A program made the position numbers and the translations under genes. Positions 10,561 to 22,610 of a DNA stretch of 64,000 nt are shown here, piece by piece. The notes beneath the pieces are model-generated. The model did not search any database. It worked only from the letters and a program-made list of their open reading frames with translations, and was not told the DNA's origin. Origin of the DNA: Perca fluviatilis (lineage: Eukaryota; Chordata; Actinopteri; Perciformes; Percidae). Numbering within the stretch: the stretch's first letter is position 1; each line of letters starts with the position of its first letter. The DNA is taken from contig NC_053133.1 of assembly GCF_010015445.1 (NCBI RefSeq), positions 30,029,441-30,093,440 on the forward strand. Reading direction: 5' to 3'.

Positions 10561-10724
10561 ATTGAGGAGCTGCGGTTTGTCAGAAATCAGCTGTGCTTCT
10601 CTGGCCTCAGCTCTGAAGTCCAACCTCTCCCATCTGAGAGAGCTGGACCTGAGTCTTAACTACAACCTGGACGGTTCAGGAGTGATGGATTGAAGAGTCC
10701 AAACTGTAGACTGGAGACTCTGAG
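10561..10724 (+). pseudogene. NLR copy 1: LRR exon A, broken by a 13-bp deletion
   Basis: Acceptor CATTCAG, donor GTCAGT. It encodes [17 protein letters not shown] and HLRELDLS, one ribonuclease-inhibitor-type leucine-rich repeat pair. Compared with exon B (13,893-14,069; 177 bp) it lacks 13 bp after GGAGTGA, so it is 164 bp long and reads into TGA at 10,691-10,693. LRRs of this family form the ligand-sensing or autoinhibitory curved surface. Confidence 0.88.
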
Positions 10725-11300
10725 GTCAGTTCATCAATGTTATTCTTGTACAGTGTAAATCGATCTAAATTAAATACATACCAGAAGTTTTAAATTTCTA
10801 TCAGTTCACTTGTTTTCTGTGTTTGTCTGAGTACAAATCACAACAACTCTTTGTTATTTTTCAGTTTGTCAGTCTGAACAGTTTGTCTCCAGATGTAGTC
10901 TGGACTCAAAATGGATCAGTGTTTGTCAGAAAACTGTAAGATTTATTCTTCAATGTGCTGCAAAATTAAATCAAAATTTAAAATAGTTTTTACATGTGAA
11001 ACACATAAAAATATTTTATATTTATAATAAAAGAAATAAAAGAAATAGGGCTGCACAATTTGTAGAAAAAGTCATATTGTGATTTACAATACTATGATTG
11101 CAACAAACAGTAACATTTTGAAATGTGTTTTTCTGAACTTAAACTTAAACATTCAAAAATGTAAATATAAACACTTAAAACACTTAAAATTTATAGAAAA
11201 ATAATTGAATAAAAAAACAATCTTTTCAAAGTAAACATATTTTTATTTATTTGATTTATGTAGCATTTATTTAGGTGTTACAACTTGAATTTCAAATATT
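10725..11300 (+). other. LRR-unit intron
   Basis: Noncoding. It matches the flank of LRR exon B, including 14,070-14,236 and then 18,550-18,790, which shows that the exon and its intron were duplicated as a unit. The sequence GTTTGTCTCCAGATG at about 10,883 is the unoccupied version of the site that holds 4.3 kb of inserted repeats in unit B. Confidence 0.75.
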
Positions 11301-11304
11301 GGTT

Positions 11305-11709
11305 TGAACTTTTAGAGCTTTAAATGGTCAGGCCCCAGAATACATTGCTGACTTGTTACGCTCCTACTCCCCAGGCCGTGCCCTTCGATCAGCAGGCCAA
11401 AGTCTCTTAATGGTCCCAAAGACTCGCTATAAAACATGGGGAGACCTGTCCTTCGAGGCTGTAGCCCCCAGACTCTGGAACGCCTTGCCCTTGCTCCTCC
11501 GTGAGGCTGATTCTGTTGATTCTTTTAAAAGGCAACTCAAGACACTGTTATTTAAACAAGCTTTTAGTTGATTGGACTTAATTTATCTTTGACTTTTTAA
11601 ATGTTTTATCCTCATCCAATGTATTTCAATGTGGTTGTACCTTGTGAAGCACTTTGTGATTTTTATCTGTGAAAAGCACTCTTTAAATAAACTTTACTTA
11701 CTTACTTAC
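11305..11709 (+). mobile_element. LINE 3' fragment (L2-like)
   Basis: The frame at 11,353-11,571 encodes the C-terminal tail of a LINE polyprotein (RSAGQSLLMVPKTR, FEAVAPRLWNALPLLLRE, SFKRQLKTLLF). It ends in a TTACTTACTTACTTA microsatellite tail, as LINE 3' ends do. The tail resembles the end of the L2 protein at 41,339 in layout but is a different subfamily. It is 5'-truncated and lacks the polymerase core. Confidence 0.8.
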
Positions 11710-12920
11710 AATGTGGAGACTGTAGTGGACACTGAGTGACATCATGACTGTGATTAGATCAATCGTGCAGCATTAAAAAAAAGTTCAATGCATTTTCAAG
11801 ATGTCCCTCTTTCTCTCTCTCACACCAACATGACACACTTCACATAAATATACACGCCAACTTTCTTAAGCCGTGTTATCTGTACGCATTTTGAGCTATT
11901 CGCGTGTATGTCTACGCTGTATACAGCGGGCGTAAACATACAAGCCACTTGCCGTGTTATCGGCACTTGCCGTGTTATCTGCACATGCCGTGCTATCATG
12001 AAGAAGAAGAAAGTAACAGTTGAGTTTAGGAAACGTGACACATGGGACACGATTCCCGGTCTCCTGGGTGAAAGTCCTGTGTTGTTTGACCCATCCTCTT
12101 CCCCCAATCAACCTCCCTATGCGGATTTTCGCCCTTTTATACTACGTGCTACAGTGTAAATTCACACGCTATCGCAAGGTAATGTAAGTCAATGGAGGCC
12201 AAACGGCATTGATAAACATGCTAAAAGCGAGTATGCGTCTTGATAACACGCCAATAATGGTATACGAATTGGCGAGTCATACTTATGTCATACATACGGC
12301 ACTTCATGAGATCAATCTGTACACACAAACATACCAGTCCAGTCTCATGGCAGTTTGTAAAATTGTCACGTTATTGAATCTATTGATTCGTGTACAGGAC
12401 ATGTTCATGTCGTTATTTTCGTGTTGTGAACATGAATTTTAAAGTAATGTCTTTCATAGGGAAGCATATTTCGTGATCACAGAATGATTACGGTAGCGAG
12501 TAGTATTGAGAAGCCGAAAATCCGCACAGGGAGGTTGGTTGGGGTGTGGGATGGTTCAAACAACACAGGACTTTCACCCCGGAGACCGGGGATTGCGTCC
12601 TGCATGTTGCAGTTCCTTTCCCTGTTCTTCTATTTGTAAACTCAACCATCCAATTGTTGTGGGATTTCATTTCCCCGTTGTTGGGTGCCACAGAGACCAT
12701 AGATTGTGTCCCTGCGTGCAGGAATCGCGTCCCGCGTGTGGTGGTCTGTCTCGTTGTTGTCGCCGGCGTGTGGCGTTTCATTTCCCCGTTGTTGCGCCCC
12801 CCAGAGCAGCCCAGTGTCAGTTCGTGAAATGGTCACGTTCGAAAGTTGTGACCTGTACACAAATCAGTAAATCAAAATAATGTGACCATTTCACGAACTG
12901 GCGTGAGCCCAGGTTGAACA
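11710..12920. repeat. Inverted-repeat element, related copy at 22.08-22.61 kb
   Basis: Arm 1 (about 11,990-12,160) and arm 2 (about 12,490-12,620) are inverted copies: both carry the blocks CCCGGTCTCCTGGGTGAAAG and CGGATTTTCGCCC, or their complements. A smaller hairpin lies at 12,818-12,836 and 12,882-12,900 (CAGTTCGTGAAATGGTCAC). The left part recurs at 22,080-22,610, following the same flanking sequence, so it was part of the duplicated LRR unit. No protein match is recognised in the several short frames. Confidence 0.65.
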
Positions 12921-13892
12921 TAAACACACGTACAAACGTTAAAGGAGCAGAGAGTGAAGCATTTTTCCAAATGCAGATGTTTGAAGTGTCTTTCGTCGGA
13001 ACTGTCACCAACAGCAGGTGATACCGCAACATGTGTCTGATGCTTCCTGTCAGAAAATGATGTCACTTTGTGTTCTGACAGTAAACAGGATCCTAAATGA
13101 TGCACTGCAGACATGTTAGTACGGGGAGGTAATAGATTAAGAGAAGCTGCATCTCTCTTTGCTCAGTGCACATCTGATCAGTTCTAAAGATGACTGAGGA
13201 TGAAGAGAGCTCTCAGTCAGTCAGCTGTGTGGTGATGAAGATGACAGTGGTGATGAAGATAGCCTCAGTCTGTGGTTTGAAATGAGAGCAGCAGAAGTGT
13301 TGTCCATGATTCTGTCTTTACTTAGTTTATTTTGTATTATATAAAGTCTTATTCATGTATTTAAATTGGTCAATTGTCTTTAATTCTAACCTAAATTACA
13401 CAGTTTACATTTTAAGAGTCAGAGGGATGAAATTAAAGTCACAAAAGTGCATTTGTTTAATGTGATATATCATTTTAAAAATGCACTGCACATAGAACTA
13501 ACTAAAGGTCCATGTTTCTATCTTTACTGAGATTATTAAATAAAGATTTTAAGTTTTAAGTTTAAATTTGCCCATTTTCTATAGTTCTTATTCATTTATT
13601 TTAATTTAGACAGGAACAATGCACAATTAAGCATTAACTTTGGATAATAACAAGGAGAGATGCTTTGTACCAGGTTTTAATGCAATTACTATTTTCCGCC
13701 TGTATCCTTGTTCATAAATTACACAGTTTACATTTTAGGAGTTAGAGGGATGCAATTAAAGTTACAAAAGTACCTTTGTTTAACTACCAACTAATTTGAA
13801 ACAATACTCATTTTAGGGGAAAGATCATTGATTAGGACATAGTAATGTTGAGCTACACATTTAAAACATCAACACATCTAATCTTCATTCAG
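12921..13892 (+). other. LRR intron, with a possible relic N-terminal exon
   Basis: Mostly AT-rich noncoding sequence. At about 13,191 an ATG begins MTEDEESSQSVSCVVMK, which loosely resembles the acidic N-terminal exons of copy 2 (ESVVSGCQTMKSD). It soon reads KMTVVMKIAS and stops. I cannot show splice sites that make it functional, so it may be a relic or chance. From about 13,600, GACAGGAACAATGCAC resembles the LINE 3' sequence near 8,140. Confidence 0.35.
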
Positions 13893-14069
13893 ATTGGAGA
13901 GATGCAGATTGTCAGAGATCAGCTGTGCTTCTCTGGCCTCAGCTCTGAAGTCCAACCCCTCCCATCTGAGAGAGCTGGACCTGAGAGGCAACCACAACCT
14001 GGAGGATTCAGGAGTGAAGCGTCTGTGTGCTGGATTGGAGAGTCCAAACTGTAGACTGGAGACTCTGAG
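13893..14069 (+). CDS. NLR copy 1: LRR exon B, intact frame
   Basis: Acceptor TCATTCAG, donor GTCAGT; 177 bp, a multiple of three, so it can be gained or lost without changing the frame. It encodes [37 protein letters not shown] and [19 protein letters not shown], the classic 28-29-residue LRR pair of fish NLRC3-like proteins. The exon itself is undamaged, but the upstream exons are broken, so it is probably part of a pseudogene or of an alternative assembly of LRRs. Confidence 0.85.
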
Positions 14070-14329
14070 GTCAGTTCATCTATTTCATAGTTGTACAGTG
14101 TAAATCTATCAAAATTAAATCCATAACAGAAGTTTTAAATTTCTATCAGTTCACTTGTTTTCTGTGTTTGTCTGAGTACAAATCACAACAACTCTTTGTT
14201 TGTTTTCAGTTTGTCAGTGTGAACAGTTTGTCTCCAGGTGTCTGTCTCAGAAAGCAGGTTTAGTGAAAACTCTGAGTTAGTTAACCCTGAGATGAGGGTT
14301 ACAGAAAGAGAGTTTAATCAAACCTAAGA

Positions 14330-15580
14330 GAGAGGGGGAACTCCAGCCTGTTATTGTGAATGAGGACATATGTCACGATTTGGGAGGTGTCTGAGCCTGT
14401 CCACCATTTTAGGATCCTACGCTATCGGTTGCCAGGGGCAACAGTGTCAGAGCGACACAGACACGGAGCAGTCAAAGACAGCTGAAGGAATTATCATCAC
14501 AGCGTTTTCTTCTTTTAATACATCCATGGTTTAAACAGAGAAATTACAAGAAAATTAAGAAGAAGGCGGCAAAAGAAAAGGGCCCTTACATGGACAAACT
14601 GATAGGAACAACCAGTATAGCATATGGTCCAGTATATTAATCAGTTAGCGTCCACTAAAAGTTCTGTTGTTGCTGCTGATAGGCTCAGATTATTAATATA
14701 AGTGTCTGACAACATTATGGAAACGATCCCTACAGAGATAGAGCTTTTAGTTAAAGAGTAAGTTCCTTTTAGTTTAACATAAAACAGCCCCCCCATCACC
14801 AAACCCACCAGACTCCATGTAGATAATCAGTGGTTTCATCATCGGAAAACACACTTCATTCAATGTGAACAGAAAAAAAATTAAACTTCAAAAAAGCCGT
14901 CTTTGTTCATCTTTCCACTGTTCCAAAAATCACCACTCTGGTTTGGTTGAAATAAACCTTTAATTCACCCATTAACATGTGGAATTTTATGATGGCTCTA
15001 TACACTCTGAAAGTACTGATTATTTACATGGAGTCTGGCTCTATACATGCTAAAAGTCCTGATTATTTACATGGAGTCTGGTAGGTTTGGTGATGGTGAA
15101 TTCGAGACTATTTCATGTTTTATGTTAAACAAAAAGGATCTTACTCTTTAACTAAAAGCTCTATCTCTGTAGGGATCATTTCCAGTCAGTGTGGTGTCTC
15201 TGTGCTGGACCAGAGAAAGGTCCTTTCTTCTAATTCCAGCCACCCGAGAAATCCGATGTCTCCTTGTCACATCGGATACATGCTTTTACCATGTAGGGAA
15301 ACAAAAAAACTTTAACACATGGTTCCTACGGTTTCCACGGCAATCGTATGAGACACTTGAGCAGTTTTTTACACAGCAGTGTTTTCCAGGCATTTAAAAA
15401 TAGTGAGGAATTGCAACAACCTCCTCTGCTACCAACACAAACAATGAATGAGTGCTGGCCATGGATGTATTAAGAGAACGGTGCTGGCGGGTTATCCTCC
15501 CAAAATGGCGGAAGGGGGATCTCTGGGGCCGGGGCGCTGTGCAGTGACGACATCTCATTCTCAATAGAAAGAGAGGGACC
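14330..15580. repeat. Inverted-repeat insert within the Harbinger-like block
   Basis: Outer arms near 14,400-14,535 and 15,450-15,520 are inverted copies (CTTTTAATACATCCATGG against CCATGGATGTATTAAGAG). Inner arms at 14,716-14,830 and 15,030-15,182 share GATCCCTACAGAGATAGAGC, the run GAGTAAG...TTTAACATAAAAC, and CACCAGACTCCATG. It is noncoding and looks like a foldback MITE inserted in, or captured by, the larger block. Confidence 0.65.
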
Positions 15581-15893
15581 TTAACCTAAAAGTCAGTTAC
15601 TATGGTAACTTAACCTCAGAGTCAGTTACTATGGGAACTTAACCTCAGAGTCAGTTACTCAGGTAACTTAACCTCAGAGTCAGTTACTATGGGAACTTAA
15701 CCTCAGAGTCAATTACTCAGGTAACCTAACCTCAGAGTCAGTTACTATGGGAACTTAACCTCAGAGTCAGTTACTCAGGTAACTTAACCTCAGAGTCAGT
15801 TACTATGGGAACTTAACCTCAGAGTCAATTACTCAGGTAACCTAACCTCAGAGTCAGTTACTATGGGAACTTAACCTCAGAGTCAGTTATTCA
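15581..15893. repeat. 29-bp minisatellite, alternating subunits (58-bp higher order)
   Basis: About 11 copies of TTAACCTCAGAGTCAGTTAC plus nine more bases. Subunits ending ATGGGAAC alternate with subunits ending CAGGTAAC. The same unit occurs once or twice next to the Harbinger-like ends at 15,988-16,020 and 17,331-17,395, so the satellite is an expansion of the element's own subterminal sequence. Confidence 0.9.
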
Positions 15894-16057
15894 GAGGCCC
15901 GTTCCAGAAAGCAGGTTTAGTGAAAACTCTGAGTTGGTTAACCCTGAGATGAGGGAAACTCTGGGTTTTCCGTTCCAGAAAGAGAGGTAACTTAACCTCG
16001 GAGTCAGTTACTATGGTAACTGAGTCTGTGAACCTAACCTGGTCGGTAGCAGGTTTT

Positions 16058-16235
16058 CAGCACGGCAGCACGGTGGCTCAGTGGTTAGCACTTCTGCCTC
16101 ACAGCAAGAAGGTTCTGGGTTCGAACCCAGGTCGTCCCAGGCCTTTGTGTGTGGAGTTTGCATGTTCTCCGTTTCCTCCGGTTTCCTCTGGGCGCTCTGG
16201 TTTCTTCCCACCATAAAGACATGCATGCAACTAGG
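16058..16235 (+). mobile_element. tRNA-like SINE with Pol III boxes
   Basis: An A box TGGCTCAGTGG at 16,074-16,084 and a B box GGTTCGAACCC at 16,118-16,128 have the usual spacing. The body, with GTGTGTGGAGTTTGCATGTT, is a very common teleost repeat. The second Harbinger-like body (17,400 onwards) lacks it. It does not fold as a complete tRNA gene, so it is called a SINE or tRNA-like repeat. Confidence 0.65.
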
Positions 16236-18549
16236 ACTGCAGTTGAAAATTAGCCGTCTGGCTAACACTGGCGCATTTACAGAAATGTTGATTAATGTGC
16301 ATTGTCCTAATATAAATAAATGTATTGGCTTATATTTGGCTTATATTTGGCAGATTATAAAACGTTTTTTTCTCAAACATGTCATGTCCTTTTGTCGACG
16401 ATCCCATTGATGAAAAAGCTGTATTAATTCACAGAGAGTTTACGTCGGTATTGAGTCCCGACTATAGATGTATTTTCATTTCCACATAACCGATTTGAGA
16501 GGTAATTTTTATCACAGTCCATTAGATATGTAGATACCTTATCCGTCCTCATATCACTAACATCAACCATCGTGGACAGGCTTTAACATCCCAGCAGATT
16601 CTTTGTATCGCATTACGTTTTTTGCAAACAGCAGTTTTCGTATCAACAGCGTAGCGGATCATACTGTAGGCTAATAGTAGGCTAAGCCACTGTATGCAGA
16701 GCAATCAGAAAACATTTTTAAACTTTTTTTGTAGTGTTCCCTGGACAGTAGAGCCATTAAAAAGAAATACATCATTATACATTATAGTTCTGTTAATGAT
16801 CATGGTGCTGCAGCCTCAGAATGGGATTAGTATAGTTTACTTTTTCGCCCGCAGGATTGCACCTAAATGAAATTATAGGTGTAGGCCTAATACAATTCCA
16901 GTTTTCACCAGTAATATTATAAGTTAACTGTGATTAAATATGAAATTAATACACTGTGAATGTGTAGCTACGCATTGACTCGAGCAGCAGTTTTCTCCCA
17001 CACCAATTCTCTCATTTTGCAGCAGCAGCCGCTGTCTTGCTTTTTTAACGAAACACATGTTCAAACTCGCTGTTTGTGCACATGAGTATTTCCGCCGACC
17101 CGTTTGTTTGTGGTTGTTACCATGGTGAATCGTAGAATCATGGCTCCATTCATACTGCCTTTTGTGCACGTGCGTAACCCTGAGTGAACATACTCCGAGT
17201 TGATTGAACCAACTCATATCAGCTGTTCTGGAACCGAAAACTCAGAGTTTCCCATCTCAGGGTAAATCAACTCAGACATCAGGGTTAGACTCAGAGTTTG
17301 TTAAACCTCCTTCCTGGAATGGACCCCAGGTAACCTAAGCTCAGAGTCAGTTACTATGGGAACTTAACCTCAGAGTCAGTTACTTTGGGAACTGAGCCTG
17401 TGAACCTAACCTGGTCGGGAGCAGGTTTTCTTCTCTCAGTCTCCTCCCTCTGACACAGAGCTCTTTCATTTCCACATTCATTCGTTCAGTCTGTATCAGG
17501 CGTATTTTAGTGTAGTTTGTTATCGGCATGAATAATTAACTGTGTTAGGCCAACTATAAAACGTTTTATTCTCAAAACATGGCATTTCCTCCCGTTGATG
17601 AAGAAGCTGTATTACTCTGCAGGGAGTTAAACATACAGTATGTCAGTAGATGATGTTGAGGCCCCGACTATAGATGTATTATCATTTCCAGATAGTTGCC
17701 TACCTATTTTGAGCGGTATGGTGTTTCTTCCCAGTCTATCAGTTATGTAGCATACATACCTTATCCATCCTCATATCACTGACGTCACCCATTGCTAACA
17801 TGCTCTACATCCCAGCACATTCTTTGTGTCACATTACGTTTTCTTGCAAACAGCAGTTTTCTTTACAACATTGTTGATGCGGAGCATATTAGTAAAGCCA
17901 CTGTAGCAAAGCTCCGTCAGAAGAGGGTGACTCACTCTGAAACGTGTTTTAAATGTTGTTGTAGTGTTCCCTGGACACAAACCAGCAAGAGCCATTAAAA
18001 AGGAGTTCCACAGTATTGGAGGTGAATGATGTACACTTTGAAATAAAAGAATATGAATAATAGTTCTGTTGATGATGGTGCTGCAGCCTCAGAATGGGAT
18101 TAGTAGACCTGGTACTTTTTCACCCATAGGATTGCACCTAAATGTAATATTATAATTATGATTAAATATGATATTAACACACTATATTGAAACGTACACA
18201 TTTACTCTAGCAGCAATTTTCTCCCACGCAAATTCTTTATCTTTTGCAGCAGCGCTATGTTGATTTTTTAACTAAATTAAGTTCAAACTCACTGTATGTG
18301 CGCAAGAGTATTTCCGCTGACCAGTTTGTTTGTGGTTGTTACCATGGTGAATCTTAGTATCATGGCTCCATTCATGCTGCCTTTTATTGTGGTGGTGCAC
18401 GCGAGTGAACCTATTCTGAGTTTATTGAATCAACTCTAATCAGCTGTTCTGGAACCGAAAACTCAGAGTTTCCATCTCAGGGTAAATCAACTCAGAGATC
18501 AGGGTTAGACTCAGAGTTTGTTAAACCTCCTTCCTGAAACGGGCCCCAT

Positions 18550-19456
18550 ATGTAGTCTGGACTCATACGGGATCAGTTTTTGTCAGAAAACTTTAAGATT
18601 TATTCTTCAATCTGCTGCAAAATTAAATCAATATTCAAAAATGTTTTTACACGTGAAACACATTTCTAATAAATAAAAAAACAGAAATAGGGCTGCCCAA
18701 TTTGTAGAAAAAGCACAGAAAAAACATATTGTGATTTACAATACTATGATTGCAAAATTAAATACACCAAATAGTAAATAAAAAATGGCTTGCAAAAGGA
18801 ACCCAGAAAACCCTCAACATGTTGGCTTCCTTAAAAAAGTTCAACGAAATATATAGAATATAAAAACATAAAAACATAGTCTATAAAAAAGGAAGAAAGG
18901 AAGAATTAAATGAGTAGAGACAATAAAGAATCAAGAAAGAGAGACAAGAAAAGGAATCGAAAAAAACAAGGGACATGTTTACTACAGTTTTTTCACAGAT
19001 TTTTTAAATGATAGAGGAGAACATTTGTTTTTGGTTTGCTCAACAGCACAAATGAAAAATAGAACAACAAATAAGAAAAACAACTGCAAGCAGTTACGAA
19101 AGGGCGCAAGCCCGACCTGCCGCGTCGCCCACGACGATCCGCGAACTCGCCCCTCTAATGACCCGGGAGCTGCGCCAATGTGGACCTGAAGTTGTTATGG
19201 GGGGCAAACATTGTGAATGGTGAAGATCGAAATTTAATGCACAACGTCTGCGGTACTCTGCCATTGTGGTTAACAGTTCATCTCCATGCATAACACAAAC
19301 TAACTTTAACAATTCTCTTCAATAGACAAACTTCTTAACCCCCTTGACCACAAGGCGCGACAGCAGAGGAATGAGAGGGACTGAGAGGGTGAGGTGGGGT
19401 AGGCAGGTGTGAAGGGGCGGGTGAGCAGGTGGTGGTCAGGTTGTTGTAAATGGTGT
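18550..19456 (+). other. Continuation of the LRR-unit intron
   Basis: 18,550-18,790 matches 10,895-11,200. The rest is purine-rich or A-rich noncoding sequence. A short GC-rich stretch (19,100-19,180) and the sequence up to the hAT MITE are not recognised. No supported gene. Confidence 0.55.
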
Positions 19457-19811
19457 CATAGGCGCATATTTTTTTTTCGTCCGTGGGTGCTCACAGGTGC
19501 AAGCCCTTTAACAAAAAAAAAAAGTTGTCAAAAATTGATTGCATTTCAGAACCTTAGGAAATGGACAGCGTCCGATGCGAACACACACGCCTATTAACTT
19601 GATAATTTAGCCGTAAAGTAGGCTTTCAATTCAGGACAGCGCCACTTATCACAAATACAGATAGGATTGGAGATGAAAAGATTAACTGGCACGTTGAAGC
19701 AGCTTCGTGGGAAATTAAGAATCAATGACACCAACATAACCAATCACACTATGACAGACGCTCCACTCAGCACCAACTGCAATGTTTAATTGCATGGTAT
19801 CGGCGCCTATG
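19457..19811. mobile_element. hAT-type MITE, 355 bp
   Basis: The ends CATAGGCGC and GCGCCTATG are inverted, flanked by the 8-bp duplication AATGGTGT (19,449-19,456 and 19,812-19,819). An 8-bp target duplication is the hallmark of hAT transposons. No ORF of note. Confidence 0.85.
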
Positions 19812-19939
19812 AATGGTGTTGATTTAGGATTGAAAAAGTGTGAGAAAAGAGGTGGGTTGTCAGGTGGGTTAAGAAGTTTGTTTATTGTAAAAAACCAGGG
19901 GAGCACGCGTAACAAAATGTAACGGTAGGAGGTAAACAT

Positions 19940-21890
19940 CAGTAAATATTGAGAAGTGTGAGCTGCAAGGTCTGTGATACATTCCCATTGCAAATATTCC
20001 AAAACACTTATACGTTGATTATAGTGCCCCCTAATGGCCGATCTTTGCCAAATTTGGTACAAATCCTCAGAGCGGCATGCCGAACGAGCAACACATATAT
20101 AGAACTACAGTTCTATATATTTGGAGTCATCCAGTGCAAAAATAAACATATTGAACATTTTAATTCATAAAGGACAAACTATTAACATTTCTTACACACA
20201 GTGTATCAATCTTGGATTTAACAGTATGGATTAATTTCACAAAGACACGAAAAACTCTGGACTTCTAGGCTGGATGCAAAAACTTCTGTAAGGGCTAGGA
20301 AGATAAAAAAACATAAGCAGAAAGGGGCAACTGTTAGCTTTTAGCTCCAAAAGACCCAAAGTTTATGAAGTTATAAAGTTATCAATCAGAAGTGCCGTTT
20401 GGCTGTTGTATACAACATGCTCGACCTCAGAAGGGGTAAAAAGCCCCAAACTGGTATATGTTGACTAATGGCTGATCTTCACCAAATTTGGTACAGAGCC
20501 TAACAGCAGCATGCCGAACGAGCATCACCAGTTTTGTGTTGATTGCTTTTACTGTGACAGAGATATTGCAATTGGACATTTCCCTTTTAAATGCATTGAG
20601 TTATTGGCCAAAACAAATAAACGTTGCTCATAGTGCCCCCTAAAGGCCGACCTTCGCCAAATTTGGTATAGAGCATGGTAGTGGGATGTTGAACAAGGAT
20701 CTCCAGTCCTTTGTTGAAAACATTTAATTTGACCAAGATATTATATGATATGTGTGTGGTAGCTAGCTAGGAAAATTTGTTTGGTCGTCAAATGCGCATA
20801 CTTTAACATAGCAAAATTCTTTGTACAAATTTTGGTCAGGTTTTTCTGGTGATGCGATCTACAAGGTTTTGTGCAGATCGGTCGCACGGCCTAGGACGAG
20901 TTTGAAAAGTTGTTTTTGTGCATTGGGCAATATTGCGAAAAAACTTTTAAGTGGAAATGGGCGTGGCCTATATCAGGTAATTCAGTTTGATTCAAGGAAC
21001 ACGTTGATGTAAGAATTTCTGATGTGCGATGTGTAATGTGGGAGTTAAAGACAAAAAAACATTATATCGCCACCTAGTGGTCCACATGTATTATTTTTGG
21101 TACGTCTGGTCCATGGCCCATGTCCATATACCCTGTAAATTTAAAGTTGTTCACATTAGTGCAAGTGGTATTTCCCCTTGGGTCCCATAGGCCACGCCCA
21201 CTTTGACCCTTCAGTACCCCACTCTACGGTTGGCCTCAGGATTGGCCTTAGATGGTACCCATCAGATTTTGTATAAATCGGATGAGCCGTTCATGAGATA
21301 TAAACTTTTGTACTTGTAGCACCCCCTAGTGACCAATTTTCGTAAAACGCGTGCCAAAGAAGAATATAAAGTTTGGCGTTGATAGCTTTCATTTTGGCCG
21401 AGATATGGCAAAGTTGGTGTATTCATAGTTAGCTACACAAATTAGTTTGTGCGCAAGTTATATGTTATAAGTTATATGCGCAAATTTTATTGTATAAAAA
21501 TTCCATTCATAATTTTTTGTCAGGTCAATTTGGAGATGCTAAGGTTCAAGTTTTGTGCAGATCGGTCGCACGGTTTAGGAGGATTTCAAAAAAGTATGTT
21601 TTTGATAAATCATGATTTTTCAGGCATAAAAGTCTAGGCGGAAGTGTGCGTGGCCTATGTCACGTGATTCAGTTGGATCCAGGGAACGCGTAGATGTATG
21701 GTATTTGAATGTCGGGTGTACAGTGTGGGAGTTACAGGGCCAAACGTGTTTTTTCTGCTATAGCGCCACCTAGTGGTGGAAGTGGGTCATTTTTTGCGCC
21801 TGAGGTCTTTGCAGAGTTTTGGACCAGTCCTGAAAATGGCAACCCCCCACCATGTATGGTTTAGGCTGTAGTTGGAGTTTTAGGCAGAGA
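19940..21890. repeat. Unclassified teleost repeat with internal subrepeats
   Basis: Recurrent motifs such as TAGTGCCCCCTAATGGCCGA, CGCCAAATTTGGTA, CGCCACCTAGTGG and GTGCAGATCGGTCGCACGG reappear every few hundred bases (for example 20,021, 20,460, 20,630, 21,063, 21,316 and 21,760). The family is also present at 1-290. No long ORF. The class cannot be told from the sequence alone. Confidence 0.65.
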
Positions 21891-22079
21891 ACAATAATAA
21901 AAATGTAAAAAAAAATACATTTTATATGCCACATTAAGGATGGTTGTAATAAAAGAACTATTAATCATGTTACAAAATTTACTTTGTACAACCTCTTGGT
22001 AAAGTGTGAAAACCACCAAGCTTCTTAAGACCCAGTGTCTTCTTCTGTTGTTTCTACTGTGGGTAAAGTGAAGGCTGTT

Positions 22080-22610
22080 ACAACGTGGAGACTGGAGTGG
22101 ACACTGAGTGAGACGCACACAGCTCACCTTTTAGTTTCCTTAAATCACACAGTTTATGAGGTTAGTTATTCACACACAGTGACATCATGACTGGGATTAG
22201 ATCAATCGTGCAGCATTAAAAAAGTTAAATGCATTTTCAAGATGCCCCTCTTTCTCTCTCTCACACCAACATGACATCATGACTTTTGCGTAAACATACA
22301 CGCCGACTTTCTTAAGCCAAGTGGCGTGTTATCTCTACGCTTTCTGAGCTATCTGCGTGTATATCTACGATGTATACAGCAGGCGTACACATACACAACA
22401 CTTGCAGTGTTATTGCAAGAAGAAAGCTACGGTTGGATTTAGGAAACGTGACACACGGGACCTGATCCCCGGTCTCCTGGGAGAAAGTCCTGTGTTTGAC
22501 CCATCCACCCCCCCGACAAACCTCCCTACACGGATTTTCGCCCTTTCATACTACTAGCCACGGCGTCACTTCACATGCAATCGCAAGGTAATGTAAGTCA
22601 ATGGAGGCCA
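22080..22610 (+). repeat. Second copy of the 11.7-12.2 kb intron repeat
   Basis: It shares with 11,709-12,200 the blocks ATTAGATCAATCGTGCAGCA, AGATG(T/C)CCCTCTTTC, GGTCTCCTGGG and CAAGGTAATGTAAGTCAATG. It runs up to the junction GGAGGCCAAA, where the foldback element begins. This supports duplication of an LRR exon together with several kilobases of intron. Confidence 0.8.

Larger units (their letters stand above)
14237..18549. mobile_element. PIF/Harbinger-like repeat block, 4.3 kb, tandem and nested
   Basis: Inverted ends of the type CAGAAAGCAGGTTTAGTGAA lie at 14,247 and 15,907. Matching right ends (reverse complement near GTTTGTTAAACCTCCTTCCTG) lie at about 17,330 and 18,540. Two related bodies follow head to tail (about 15,899-17,330 and 17,331-18,549; both contain AAACGTTTT and CCGACTATAGATGTATT). 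The type of end (GGGCCCGTTTCAGGAAGG) is common in fish Harbinger MITEs. No transposase is seen. The paralogous LRR intron at about 10,895 is empty, which fixes the outer limits to within a few bases. Confidence 0.7.

Noticed and set aside
14716..15182. MicroRNA precursor
   Set aside because: The hairpin is several hundred bases long, inside a nested repeat block; it fits a MITE and not a miRNA gene.
16074..16128. tRNA gene
   Set aside because: A and B boxes are present, but no cloverleaf with paired acceptor stem is apparent, and the sequence continues into a common SINE-like body.
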